64,000 nucleotides of DNA, taken from Capronia americana. Taxonomy: Eukaryota > Ascomycota > Eurotiomycetes > Chaetothyriales > Herpotrichiellaceae. Both the position numbers and the translations under genes were made by a program. The DNA lies in assembly GCA_016110215.1 (NCBI GenBank), contig JADWQD010000004.1:2728001-2792000 (forward strand), written 5' to 3'. Of the stretch, positions 45,818 through 56,513 are shown one piece after another. Every line of letters begins with the position of its first letter. Within the stretch, counting starts at the first letter, position 1. Below the pieces are notes generated by a model. The model was not told where the DNA came from and made no database searches. It worked only from the letters and a program-made list of their open reading frames with translations.

Positions 45818-47566
45818 ATGGACCCCCGCGACGCGCAAGAGTATGTCACCAATATAGCGAGTACAGCGGCCGAACAGTTCCAGAAGATCCCCGGGTCGGC
45901 CATCTTCCTCCGTTATGTGCAATCGAGTTACCAGAATGACCCTGTCCGGTCCGCCGTCGAGCTCTTTCTCGTCCTGTTTGCGATCCGGTATCTGCTTGCT
46001 CCCAAGTACTCAACGAAGCAGAACTATGTGAAATTGTCTGAAGAGGTGGGCAAACATACCTGGGACCCCGAAAGCGAAGCGCTGACCGCAGTCTAGGAGA
46101 TCGATGATCTGGTGGATGAATGGACTCCGGAACCGTTGGTCGCAAAGACCACACCCTTTGAAGAAGCAGAATTGGAAAAGCGACCTGTCATTGTCGGGTA
46201 TGTTCAAGCCCAGGAGAGGCGCCCGCCCGTCTACTTGCTGAACCCTGCCAAACAGACCGAGCGGCCCTCGCTCCAAACTTGCCAACGGCCGCACCGTAAT
46301 GAACCTTGCCTCGTACAACTTTTACAACTTTCTCTCCAACGAAACACTGAAAGAGCGGGCCATCCAGACACTGCGGACGTATGGAGTCGGCCCCTGTGGC
46401 CCGCCGGGCTTTTACGGCACGCAGGATGTGCACATGAAGATTGAAGCGGATATTGCAGCATTCCTGGGCACGACTGCATGCATAATCTACGCGCAGGCTT
46501 TTTCCACCATCTCGTCGGTGATCCCAGCGTTTTCGAAGCGAGGTGATATCATCGTGGCGGACAAAGCTGTCAATTACGCAATCCGGAAGGGCATCCAGAT
46601 CTCGAGGAGTGCGGTGCGGTGGTACGAGCATAATGATATGGAGGACTTGCAGAGGGTGCTGGCCAGAGTGACCAAAGAGCAGGCCAAGAAGCCGCTTACG
46701 AGGCGGTTCATCATTACGGAGGGGTTATTTGAGAACACGGGAGACATGGCCGATTTACCTAAGATTGTGAGCTATGCGGAAAGAAGTCGAGGGCTGTGCT
46801 AATCCGGTCCTGCAGATCGAGCTCAAGTTGAAGTACAAGTTTCGCCTGATTCTGGATGAGACGTGGTCGTTCGGCGTGCTAGGACGAACGGGACGGGGCA
46901 TCACCGAACACCAGCACGTCGATGCAGCAGAGGTCGACATGATTATTGGGGCTATGGCAGGACCTCTCGCCGCTGCCGGAGGCTTCTGTGCTGGCTCAGA
47001 TGAAGTGGTGGAACATCAGCGCCTTTCCGCCGCGTCTTATACATTCTCCGCTGCTCTACCCGCCATATCCGCCGTGACGGCAAGTGAGACGCTCATGATG
47101 TTGCAGACCCAGCCGGATCTATTCATCCAGTTGAAAGAGAACATCAAGGCGATGTGGCAACAGATCGACCCGCGGAGCGATTGGGTGTCCTGCACGAGTG
47201 CCCCTGAGAATCCGATCATGCTGCTTGTGTTGAAGCCTGAAGTTATTTCGTCAAGGAGGTTGAGCATCGAAGACCAGCAGCAGTTGTTGCAGGACGTTGT
47301 GGACGAGGTAGGCGGACCCCATCCAGCCTTTCATTGCTTCAGAGAATGAGCGAACTAATGCTGTGGCGCAGTGCCTGTCACAAAATGTCCTGATCACACG
47401 CGTCAAGACGCTCCCCGCAGGTCCCTCGGGCGCCAAAACGGACATCTACACTCCCTCTCCAGCGCTGAAAGTATGCCTTACGATCGGCCTGACGAAGAAA
47501 GAGATTGAGAAAGCGGGCATCACTATTCGGCACGCGATTACGAAGATCATGACGAGAAAGCGGTGA
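45818..47566 (+). CDS. lcb1: Serine palmitoyltransferase subunit 1
   Basis: Subunit of the ER enzyme that condenses serine with palmitoyl-CoA, the first step of sphingolipid synthesis. Five exons: 45818-46045, 46097-46197, 46256-46766, 46816-47307 and 47372-47566; 508 residues. The joins give KLSEEEIDDLVDEWTPEPLV and IVGPSGPRSKLANGRTVMNL, typical of fungal LCB1. One N-terminal membrane helix (AVELFLVLFAIRYLLAP) precedes the alpha-oxoamine synthase fold. That fold includes YGVGPCGPPGFYGTQDVH, YAQAFSTISSVIPAFSKRGD and LILDETWSFGVLGRTGRG. As in other LCB1 subunits, the PLP-binding lysine of the catalytic partner LCB2 is absent, with AAAGGFCAGSDEVVEHQRLS in its place. Confidence 0.95.
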
Positions 47567-49518
47567 CTGGGCGGTCCCGCTGGTCACGACTCTCAAGCAG
47601 CGGCCGTTGAGTTTATTGCTCCTTTGTACAGTATTTTCTTGCGATCATTATAAACTTGTAATAGCATGATGTTGGGAAGACGGAGTTGAGCTCTCAGACA
47701 CTCGGGGTCCTGCGAGGCATCTAGCTTGAGGACTGGGACCTCCATGAGCGTATCGCGTCTTGCAATGTGCAAGATCTAAGGAGGTTTCGGGCCGTGGTGG
47801 TTGATGTAGACATACTCGTACAGCTGCATAATAGTAATGCCACCCTGTCTTCGGGTGCTGCGTACTGCGTATGTTCTCTTCCGCGGCCCAAACGAAAGGC
47901 CATGCCTAGACTGCCCTCATTCTGCCACAGACACCATGTTTCCAGCAATACAGACGGCGTCATCACTCGTCATCACCTTCTAAAGCATTATTCCGTGGAC
48001 GCCTTGAAGCCATGGCGCTGAATGCCACGCGAGAGTCTACCGTCGCTCATTTTCCGGATCAAGTCAATTAAGCGACCCGGTTCTCGCTTGGAGAGCCGAA
48101 GTATGCCACGGATATCGATCACCGAGAGCATCGATCATCACCATGGCAGCCACGTAGCCACATTGCTCGTTCTTGCAACAGCTGAAAGAAACGGGTTTCC
48201 CAGGGAAGCTTTCGGGCCCGCATTTTTGTGTGCTGGCATCGCGGTGGACTGGATACGTATCCAGGGTCCCCATGCAACGTTTCGCTTCCCATTCGCTTAA
48301 CCGTTACATCGACGGTGTCAGCAAGCGAGAGCGAGCCAGGATTCGTGTTGCAGGGCCAGTGAAAATGAGCGGTAAGCGAAGAGAAGTGATAAAAGTCGCT
48401 TGACGAAGCGAGAGGAGACAGGATACGTGAACAATGAAGCGAGAGAGGTCGTTTCGCCCGGCACAGCGAGAGATGAAAAGCGAGGAGAAAAGAGCAATGA
48501 GAAACATAGACAATTAAACGTGCTATGTAGAACCAGCAAGCAGACAAGCATGCGCAGTAAGAGATCGACTACCCGGCATATCTATCATCCGGGCTGCAAC
48601 AGGAGCTGAGGGATAGGTGAGGGATAGGTGAGGCATCCCTGACGAGGTGTGCAGCTTGCCTTTCTCACTGTTCAGATTCCTATATCTTTCCACAGACGGA
48701 CCAGTACACACCACCAAGTCCCCTTGCACTTCGTCTTGAATCACCAGACGCCCAGACTTTGCAGCCCGGATTCGCATTGCAACACGAACTTCATGATCCT
48801 TGTTCTTTGGCTCTTCGGTCTCTTGACAATAAGCGGGCTTCCCCAAAGTCCCCCAGCATGCATTACGTTCCCTCGCCTGCACGGATAGCGATTACATCTT
48901 GCTATGCGGCTTCGCTACAGGAGCTGAATGATGTCTATTCCGAAATGTTAAGGGCAGAGGTCCAATTCCACGACACCGACAGAGCGGATTGCATGTGGAC
49001 GCGTCTTCTCCCCGCATCTCCCGCACCTTCAGAACGCCTTCGAAAACCGGTTAGTACTACGCCCAATTGCGGAGTTGCACGGTTCTTATTGCCCTCTGGG
49101 AAGCCGTCTTCAAACGAATGCTTCTTTCAGCTTCGGCCATCGGCTGCGGGACACATCTGTGGGCTTTGCTACACCTGTTCCTGACATACGGTATCGAATG
49201 ATGGTTGAGATGATGCCTGGTGCACACAGCTTTCGTCGACGCCAACCGGACTTTGGGCGGGCGGCTGAATCTAGAGAGCTCGTCTACGTGGGCTGAGCTG
49301 AAAGAGCTTGCGTTAGTATACGGTAAGTTGTGTCGAGGTAGGGACGATTTATCAACAGCCAGGTCCTTCGTCAACGTACTATAAAGCTGCCATACACAGC
49401 CTGTCTGCTCCTTGTGTAGTCGATCAATTGCTCCCACAACAGCTCCAAAGCGTCACCCAGACATTTCCAGCAAACGTTCCTCTTCTGCCTCAAACCCAGA
49501 GACCCGGGGCTCTGCACC
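47567..49518. other. 2-kb intergenic region
   Basis: No gene is supported. The part at 48300-48510 is purine-rich with repeated GCGAGAG-like motifs, giving a pyrimidine-rich opposite strand. GAGGGATAGGT is duplicated in tandem near 48609-48630. Minus-strand frames at 48119-48547 and 48523-48882 look random. Confidence 0.55.
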
Positions 49519-50167
49519 ATGTCTGTTCCTACCCAACCCGCGTTTATCCATGTCGGAACCTGGGATGATGAGACTAGGAAGCATCCGGCGATGAAATGGA
49601 TGGAGGACTATACTCTCAACTTCAACAAGCGTGGAGATTGGGGTCAAGATGAATGCGACTGGGTGAGTAATTTACCTTTGAACAGCATACCGGCCCTGCA
49701 CAAAAGCTGCACCTTCCCTAAGCAAGCCTCATGCGACTACAAAGTTCTCCATAACTGATATCCCGCCACAGTTTTCTGCCGACTTCACACTCGTCAAACC
49801 CGACGGCTCCTCTCACACCGGCAACGCCCCGGCCTTCAAAGAGTCCAAGAGCATGTACCAATTCTTCACGTCGGAATTCCACGAACCATATTTCCTCGTC
49901 ACATGGGAGACACCAGATGGGTGGGACATGATCGGGCAAGCCCACATGTTCGCCAACCTCCCTGGGGAAGCGATGCCTCAGGAGAAGAAAGTCAAAGATT
50001 TGCAAGGACGGGAGTGGGATGTCAAGATTCCGGGAGCTTTTGTCTTCCAGTATGTGAAGCAGGAAGGGGCGCCGCACGATGGGATCGTGCTGAAGAGGAC
50101 GGAGATCATGAGCGACAGTATGCCGGCGGTGCAGTTGTTGATGGCGAGAGGGGTGATTAAGCAGTAG
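49519..50167 (+). CDS. NTF2/SnoaL-like conserved fungal protein
   Basis: Two exons, 49519-49662 and 49772-50167, join across a 109-nt intron (phase 0) after ECDW; the product is 179 residues. The pattern fits an NTF2-like (SnoaL) cone fold: an N-terminal helix (MKWMEDYTLNFNKRGDW), a small polar-aromatic strand (FSADFTLVKPDGS), a helix with ESKSMYQFF, and long strands FLVTWETPDGWDMIGQAHMF and IPGAFVFQYVKQ. No signal peptide or membrane segment is visible. Such proteins in fungi are of unknown role; some are cyclases or isomerases, but no active site can be assigned here. The family call rests on fold-like pattern, not on a diagnostic motif. Confidence 0.75.
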
Positions 50168-51743
50168 GGAAGGGAACATACTCCGGCTACGCCAAGTCGT
50201 GTAGGAAACATTCATAAGAAATAAGGTGATGAGCAGTCGTTGGTCTTGGACATTAATGAGGGGGGACAGTTCTGGATTGCGCGAGTTGAGCTGGGCAGGG
50301 GCATTACCTGTCTCTAGCAACGAGTCCATCTTTCAAGATGCTCCACTAGCCCTCGCGGCCGGTAGTCTGAGTAATTTTGTCGTATGAATGAATGATTCCA
50401 AAGTTTCCGGGCATCGGTTCATCCTGATAGCGACTGGACACAAATAGATGCGTTGCTGTCATTGAGGACCGAGTCTGACTGTGACCGAATATTGAATATC
50501 TTGGCGCCGCGTGAAAACCAATCGAGAGGGAACTCTAGCCGTCGCCTAATCGGGTAAGGCTTGCTGCCACCTCTCGGCTGCCTGTTCTGTGCACCAGTTC
50601 CTCCAAGTACCGAGTATGTCCAGAACTTCACATCAGCTTGACATTAGGCGCTGTATCTGCACTTAGACCTGCGTCCCCATGGACAGTCTCGTCGTGGACG
50701 ATCTCAGCAGTGGAGTAACTTGAAGAGAGTCGTCTCCTGCAGAAATACTCGACCCTCCTGCACAGCCTCAGCAGGCAAGTCTCCGGAAAGGGCACCGACG
50801 TTCCGATGGCTAGCCTCATCGCAAAGCTCACTCGCTGACATGTTTAGAATCAACGACATTGTCAACCTCCAAGACCCCAGGCCGCAACTCCCCACAACTC
50901 CCCGTATTCAAGGGCCCCAGTACCAAAAGCGTGCCGGTGTAGGCCCGCTCACATCAGATCTGGCTTTCTGGCTGGGCTTCCCTGGCTAACGACATGGTCG
51001 GAACGCTGCTTTTAAGTCGAGACTGGCGGGACCCGGCTTCCTTGCTGGTCTTTTGTATGCACCTGTCAAGCACGGATAAGCAACGGAGCTTGCGCCCGAC
51101 ATGCGAAGCGGTTGAACTTCATGCTCCGATGCTGATCCCGGGGCTGGCTTGATCGGTCAACATGGGGTTCATGGACAACAGTGCCTGGTCTCTTGCCCGG
51201 GCATTTCCTTACGGCCATCTTTTGTAATCAGGTTCACACGAAGAAGATATTGTTCACTACCTGGGCCAGTCTATAACAGATGACACTCGTCTATCGGGGC
51301 CTCAGCTGAATTGCTAACGATAGGGAAAGCCTGGTGGAAGTATGTATCCCGATATATCCACCTCTTGGCTCGAGGATCGAAAGGATCGGCCTGACCATGG
51401 AATGCACACGATTGGCGAGCAATGCGATGAGCAAGTCAGCGGCGTTCCAAAAGCAGTACTGCTGAGCCACTTCGTCCCCAGCACACATTATTTCGTGTCG
51501 ATGCAGCAAGACGAGGGAGCCAGGTGCAGCAATCTATTCAGAGCTATCCAGGAACTCTGACCGCCGTACCAGTGTTGGAGAACTATGAGCTATAAAGGCT
51601 TTCCTCTGACGCACCAACTTTGAATCATCATCAACCGTCTCACAATCCGCTCACTCGACAACGAATCTCCTTTCGACTTTCTTTGGGTCTAATTTCTGCT
51701 TTCCTGTTTCCTACAGTCAATCTTTCGATTCTTCAAAAGCACC
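50168..51743. other. 1.6-kb intergenic region
   Basis: No gene is supported. The part close to 51743 is a pyrimidine-rich leader of the secreted-protein gene. Frames at 50720-50989 and 51342-51560 are short and featureless. Confidence 0.55.
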
Positions 51744-52628
51744 ATGAAGTCTTCAGTCATTGCCGCCGCCGCCATCGCCGGTGTTGCAACTGCCACAAAG
51801 GGCAGTTCAGGCTCCAGCAAATACGGCGATTGGGCCTCGGCGTCCAAGGACTGTCCATTTGTTCCATCCCCCGACCAGTTCATTCTCTTCGCCGATAACA
51901 TTCAGACCGTGTCGCGAGTCCACAAAGACAAGTCGTTCCTCAGATCCCAAGATCTCTACGTCGAGACCCCTGGAGATCTCGCCACTGCGTCCAGCTTCAC
52001 CGTCCCAGATTTTGCACTCGGCGCCAACTGCTCTTTGAACTTGGCCGTCCCAACCTCCGATCAGGTCTACGGCGACCTCAGTCAGGTGGCTTTCAGTGGA
52101 TACGGAAAGTAAGTGACCATTACGGTCGTTCTTGGCGATTGCTTTGATCCCGGTGCTATTTCCTGTCCATCCTCCCTGTATGGCCAAAGCAATTGAGTGG
52201 ACCTGCTGCTAACAAACCTCCTTCATAGCTTCAACTTCACCCGCCTGGTCACCAACCTCCCCAGCAGTGGCCTGACCGCCAACACGCTTGGCACCGAAAT
52301 CCCCACGGGATCTGAAAAGGTCATCCCAGGTGAACTCCTCACCCTGGCGAGCTTCCCTTGCCCGCCTCCCGGCACGCAGCTCCCGGGCATCATCGACTCC
52401 GTCGACTCTGTCCTCATCGTCAAGGATGCTCTCGGCCCTGTCTGCCTGTCCGGTCTGTTCGTCATCATCGAGCCCGTCGGCAACCCACCTGTTAGCCCAC
52501 CACCTCCAGCTGCTCCATCTTCTCCCAGCAGCTACCCCACTTCAACCGGTTGGGGTACAGCCAGCGGCGCCTACTCGTACAGTACGTACAGCTCTGCCGC
52601 CACGTACAGCAGCGCGTGGAGCTCTTAG
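51744..52628 (+). CDS. Secreted protein of unknown function with Ser/Tyr/Thr-rich tail
   Basis: Two exons, 51744-52108 and 52229-52628, joined across a 120-nt intron (phase 2) to read AFSGYGNFNFTRLVTNLPSS; 254 residues. A signal peptide (MKSSVIAAAAIAGVATATKG) precedes a globular part of about 190 residues. It has four or five cysteines (DCPFVPSP, ANCSLNLAVP, FPCPPPGTQL, GPVCLSGLFVI) and alternating strands. The arrangement recalls But2-type cell-surface proteins, but I cannot confirm that. The C-terminus is Pro-rich, then Ser/Tyr/Thr/Ala-rich (GAYSYSTYSSAATYSSAWSS), suitable for O-mannosylation. There is no hydrophobic tail, so no GPI anchor. Probably a cell-wall or secreted structural protein. 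Confidence 0.8.
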
Positions 52629-53461
52629 AGCAGCGTGACCCTTGAGACACAGGACTACGGTCGACAGCAGCGTCGGACGTTGGACGGAGACTAGTTGGCA
52701 AGCGTAATGTCCGAGTAGGATCTACACGCAATCGCACAAGTGAAGGTGGGCGGATAGAGCAGACAGGATGGGACAGGACAGTTCTCTAAAAGACAGCATA
52801 GCATCTCTGGCATTTGGCATTGGCATGGGGCATGTGCATTGCGGCGGGCGGCGCATTGGGATCATATTTTCACTTATTTATCTCATAGCCCTGTCACTTC
52901 ACGGCACTTCCCATACCGGTTTATTCATGCATCCATATATCCATATCATGGCGAGAGACAAATTTCTAATCTTTTTTGCAGCAATAGTGGTTTGGTGGTC
53001 ACTCGTTCGGGCTTACACAGTACGATGAATGTCACGGACATGAGATCGAACTACAGTTACATCCTTATGGACTGACCTTCTCAATAACTGAGTTACTGAC
53101 TGGTTCCTGCTTGTTTAGTTGCCGGTGGCTTGCATGGTTGGTTGATCCCATACGCATAGCATAGCCCGAGTTTAGTACCTTCTTATAATACAATGCAATG
53201 CAATGCCCCGGCTGCAGACTCCAGCACGAACGAGCCATCTTATAGACTGTCCTTGTTAGAGATTCGAGACCAGGACTTTATACAGTGTACTGCATGGCGC
53301 TGAGCAATGAACAGTGGACAGTGGTCACCCTCACAGGCGGCACGGGAGGCTGCTACTGTAACAGGTGGAGGAGGGATAGGTAGTTAACAAGTCGCTCGCA
53401 TTCTACAGACAATATGTTGCTCGAATGTATTCTGTAGGGAGCCTGGTCTTGCCTTGAGGGG

Positions 53462-53484
53462 ATATATATATATATATATATATA
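53462..53484. repeat. AT dinucleotide microsatellite
   Basis: Eleven and a half uninterrupted AT units. Confidence 0.95.
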
Positions 53485-53640
53485 ACAATACTCTCTGATA
53501 CGACCAGCTCGGGGAAGCTCCTTCACGGGCGGAATCGGTGATGAGGTGAGCAAACTCTGTATGTTCGAACTTCGATTTACCCTTTCGCTTTTTTCCCTTG
53601 GCCAAACCTTGGTCTCGCCATTGTTTCGCGTCCGTCATTG

Positions 53641-53853
53641 TCAAGGTGTCTTTGTCGATATGACTGCCTCGGTTGGCACAAGGCATGTTCTCTCATCAAA
53701 ACGTCTTTCTTGACACAACTGCCCCTTCAGCACAAGGCATGTCTCTCTCATCAAGAAGTCTTTGTAGATATGACAGCCTTGCTTCAGCACAAGGCATGTT
53801 TCTCTCGTCAAGGCGTCTTTGTGGAAATGACTGCCTTGCTGCGGCATCAATTG
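53641..53853. repeat. Minisatellite, about 3.8 copies of a 55-57-bp unit
   Basis: Units begin at 53641, 53696, 53751 and 53808, each starting TCAA and carrying GTCTTT, a TGACTGCC-like core and (in the first three) CACAAGGCATGT. The lengths are 55, 55 and 57 bp and the last unit is partial. Units 1 and 2 are not multiples of three, so the array cannot encode the same peptide repeat throughout, although one frame stays open across it. It lies about 140-350 bp upstream of the likely start of the next gene. Confidence 0.85.
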
Positions 53854-53991
53854 GTCTTCCTTTTCCAACAATCTTCTCCTTCTCCAGAACATCTCACCCC
53901 AGAAGAGCTGCTGATCCTTTGCAATATTCAGCCAAGGCCTTCAGCAATTCTTCCGACTGCCCACCACTTTGCCAAAAGGTCGACCTCAAAA

Positions 53992-55651
53992 ATGGGCAAA
54001 TCGAAGATGGGTCTCCTCCGACGGGCCAAGGGCAAGCTGGCCTCAGCCCTTGATAAGATCGTTGCTCGGGTGCGTCGGAGGGACAACCCACAACCTGAGG
54101 ACCCTCGGTGGGAAGGGTTCTCGGACGTCTTTGATGCGGGATCACCGCATTTCAGCTTTGTGCCGACCCCAGAGTCGGCATACCGTCACCACGGTCCCCT
54201 TGTGCGGTCGTCCACCGGCCTTTTTATCCCTCATTGTGACCCAACTCAGGGTCTATTTTGGCCGGAACCGGTCGAGCCACCTTCTGCGACCAGTTTCCCC
54301 TATGCTGACTTGCGGTATCTCGGCGCCAACTATGAGGACGGCTCCAGCTGCGCCGCCCTCGACTCCTCTTCGAGCTCTGAGGCATCTTCGGATGCTCTCA
54401 TGTCTTCCTTGTTGAGCGGCCTTCCGGAAATTCCTCGTCTTCGACGAAGAGCTGGGCGGAGAAACCTCCTCTCGAGCCGATCTTCAGGCATTCACGACGC
54501 CGCCTCCGACTATGGCTCGCCTGGACCTACCATCCGTGAGGAGTCTGCCTTCCCTTCGCCTCTACCCTCACCCGCCGCCACTGTCTCTGAGGCTACCCAC
54601 ATCTCGGTCCCTCAGAGACCGCAGAACCCTCTAGTGCAAACCTTTGCTCTCGGTAGCGACACATTACCTGATCCATTTGTGACAGGGCCGGCACCAGCTC
54701 CAGCAAGCACGGACGGCAATAACGGCGGCCACCAATTATGGTCCGAGTTCTCGAGCTCTTCGGATTCGAGGCCCAGCCCAGTGTATCTCGGCTCTGGAAG
54801 ATATCTCCTCCACGACGGTACCGTCCATGATATTCAGCATGGACGTCCGCGCCTTCATGAGACATCCAACAGAGGGTTTCGCCCTGTTCGAGGAGAAGCG
54901 CGAAATGCATTTCCGATGAGGCGAATGATGCTGACAGATCGGATGTTATCGGTCAGGGAAGTGACTCATTCCCGTCAAGTCCTCCGCGGGCGGCAATCCG
55001 CCGTCTGCACGCTGCCGTGTCGAACATCGAGGGGTTCACCGCACCGTCCTCGCGAGAGGCCATTCAGGACCTGGAGCAGGCAGTCGAAGGAATTGTAGAT
55101 GTTGTCAACACTCTCCTGGACGACATCGAGATCCACGCATACAACGCGGAAGAGCGCCGGCGGAGACTTGATGAGCGGACCCGAGAACTGGCCGAGGCGG
55201 AACAAATAATCCAAGAGCGGGATGCAGAGATCAACCGGCTCAGCCACCCTGAGGTGTACGGTGAGCACACTACACCCCCGAGATACGCATCTGACGTTCG
55301 AGAAGGCCATCTATCTGTCACCCGGACTCCAGGCGGCGTCCAAGACAACAATAACAGCTCAGCAACATCAGCAACTGTAGTTCGTCACCCAGAGCCCGAA
55401 ACTGACCGTGCGAGTGACCGAGGGTGTCCGTCACAGGACAGTATGGATCCGCTGCACCGTCGTACCGCACTTCCCCAGATACTCAAAGTGTCGCTGCGCC
55501 ATCGTATCGCACCTCTCCGGATACTGAAAGTGCTGTCCAGCCGCTAACTCCGCAGGTTGTCGCGCAGGAAAGCCCACCCTCCAGCCCGTCCGGGGAGTCC
55601 GACAACATAATGCTGAGGCGGACACCGCTCTTTCGTCGCCCGACCATTTAA
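53992..55651 (+). CDS. Unrecognised Ser/Pro-rich protein with coiled coil; model partly unresolved
   Basis: I do not recognise this gene. I place the start at the ATG at 53992 (MGKSKMGLLRRAKGKLASAL, a basic helix). The frame is open upstream through the minisatellite, so an earlier start cannot be excluded. The first part (to about 54850-54950) is Ser/Pro-rich with acidic and Arg-rich patches. The second part is in another frame (open from 54861) and carries a charged coiled coil (EAIQDLEQAVEGIVDVVNTL, then ERRRRLDERTRELAEAEQII). The final exon follows a clear intron, 55261-55436 (GTGAGC donor, CACAG acceptor), giving EVYGQYGSAAPSYRTSPDTQ with a twofold APSYRTSPDT repeat. The first frame change needs an intron of length 2 mod 3: 54952-55031 or 54781-54872 fit, neither strongly. 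A frameshift in a decaying gene is the alternative. Confidence 0.55.
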
Positions 55652-56513
55652 TGAATGACACAGGTCCTGAAGGTATCAGTCACTGTAAGTTCGCGTCACG
55701 AAGGCCACAAAATAAAAGGTAGGTTGAATAAGGAAGAGGTCAGGGGGAATAAATAGCGAGGACTTTTTGATGCAAATGGTAAGACTTGAGGTATTATACT
55801 TATTATATCTATTTCTTGTCGAACTTTCACCAATTAGTTGGCGGTGAACTGAATTTCGTCCAGCGTAAGTAAGGCGAGGTTCTCGTCATCGACGGTATCT
55901 TGCGGTTGTGGTGTCATATACCGAGTTTCATAGAGAGGTTCGGTTCACCAAAATGAGAACGAGGACAAGCACACAGGGCTATATGAGATACATGGTCAGA
56001 GAAGCCTACTGAGCAGATGGAGATCAGATCTCCAGGCTCTATCCAGTACGTTGCCATCCCCTTTCACACTCTCTACCTTGAGCCACTCGGCACTACTACT
56101 GTACTTGTGATTTCCCTTTGAAACCCTGACATGAATCATGTAATGCGTACCTCGTACACTACCATTATATTAATACTATCCTGACAACCACTTTGAGACC
56201 TATCCTTTCATGAAACCTGGTCTCAGAATGATGCCTTCTTCTATTACATCCAGGGCCCATCGGTTGTCCCGTTTGGGAGTAGGGTGATGCCCCCACAAAG
56301 TGACGGGGCAAGGGGGGCACCTATGGCTCTCTTGGCAGGCGGGGATATTATCCAAGTCTACCTTGTAGGGATCAGAGTCGCTTCACTCACCAAAGACGCC
56401 TTTACGAGCTTCTGGTGATTTTACATCGACTCCTTTGCAGACACTAAAAGAGAGCCTCAAGAGTGCACGATAGACCAGCTCCGATTGCCACCAGCGCTGC
56501 TGCCCACATCACA
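55652..56513. other. Promoter region of the Zn(II)2Cys6 gene
   Basis: About 0.9 kb without a gene. I found no copy of the TCGG-N-CCGA palindrome present in the three downstream promoters, so self-regulation by that motif is not supported. Confidence 0.55.

Larger units (their letters stand above)
52629..53991. other. Intergenic region with microsatellite and minisatellite
   Basis: No gene is supported here. It contains three tandem CAATG units near 53193-53207, an AT dinucleotide run (53462-53484) and a minisatellite of about 55-57 bp units (from 53641), listed separately. Confidence 0.6.
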
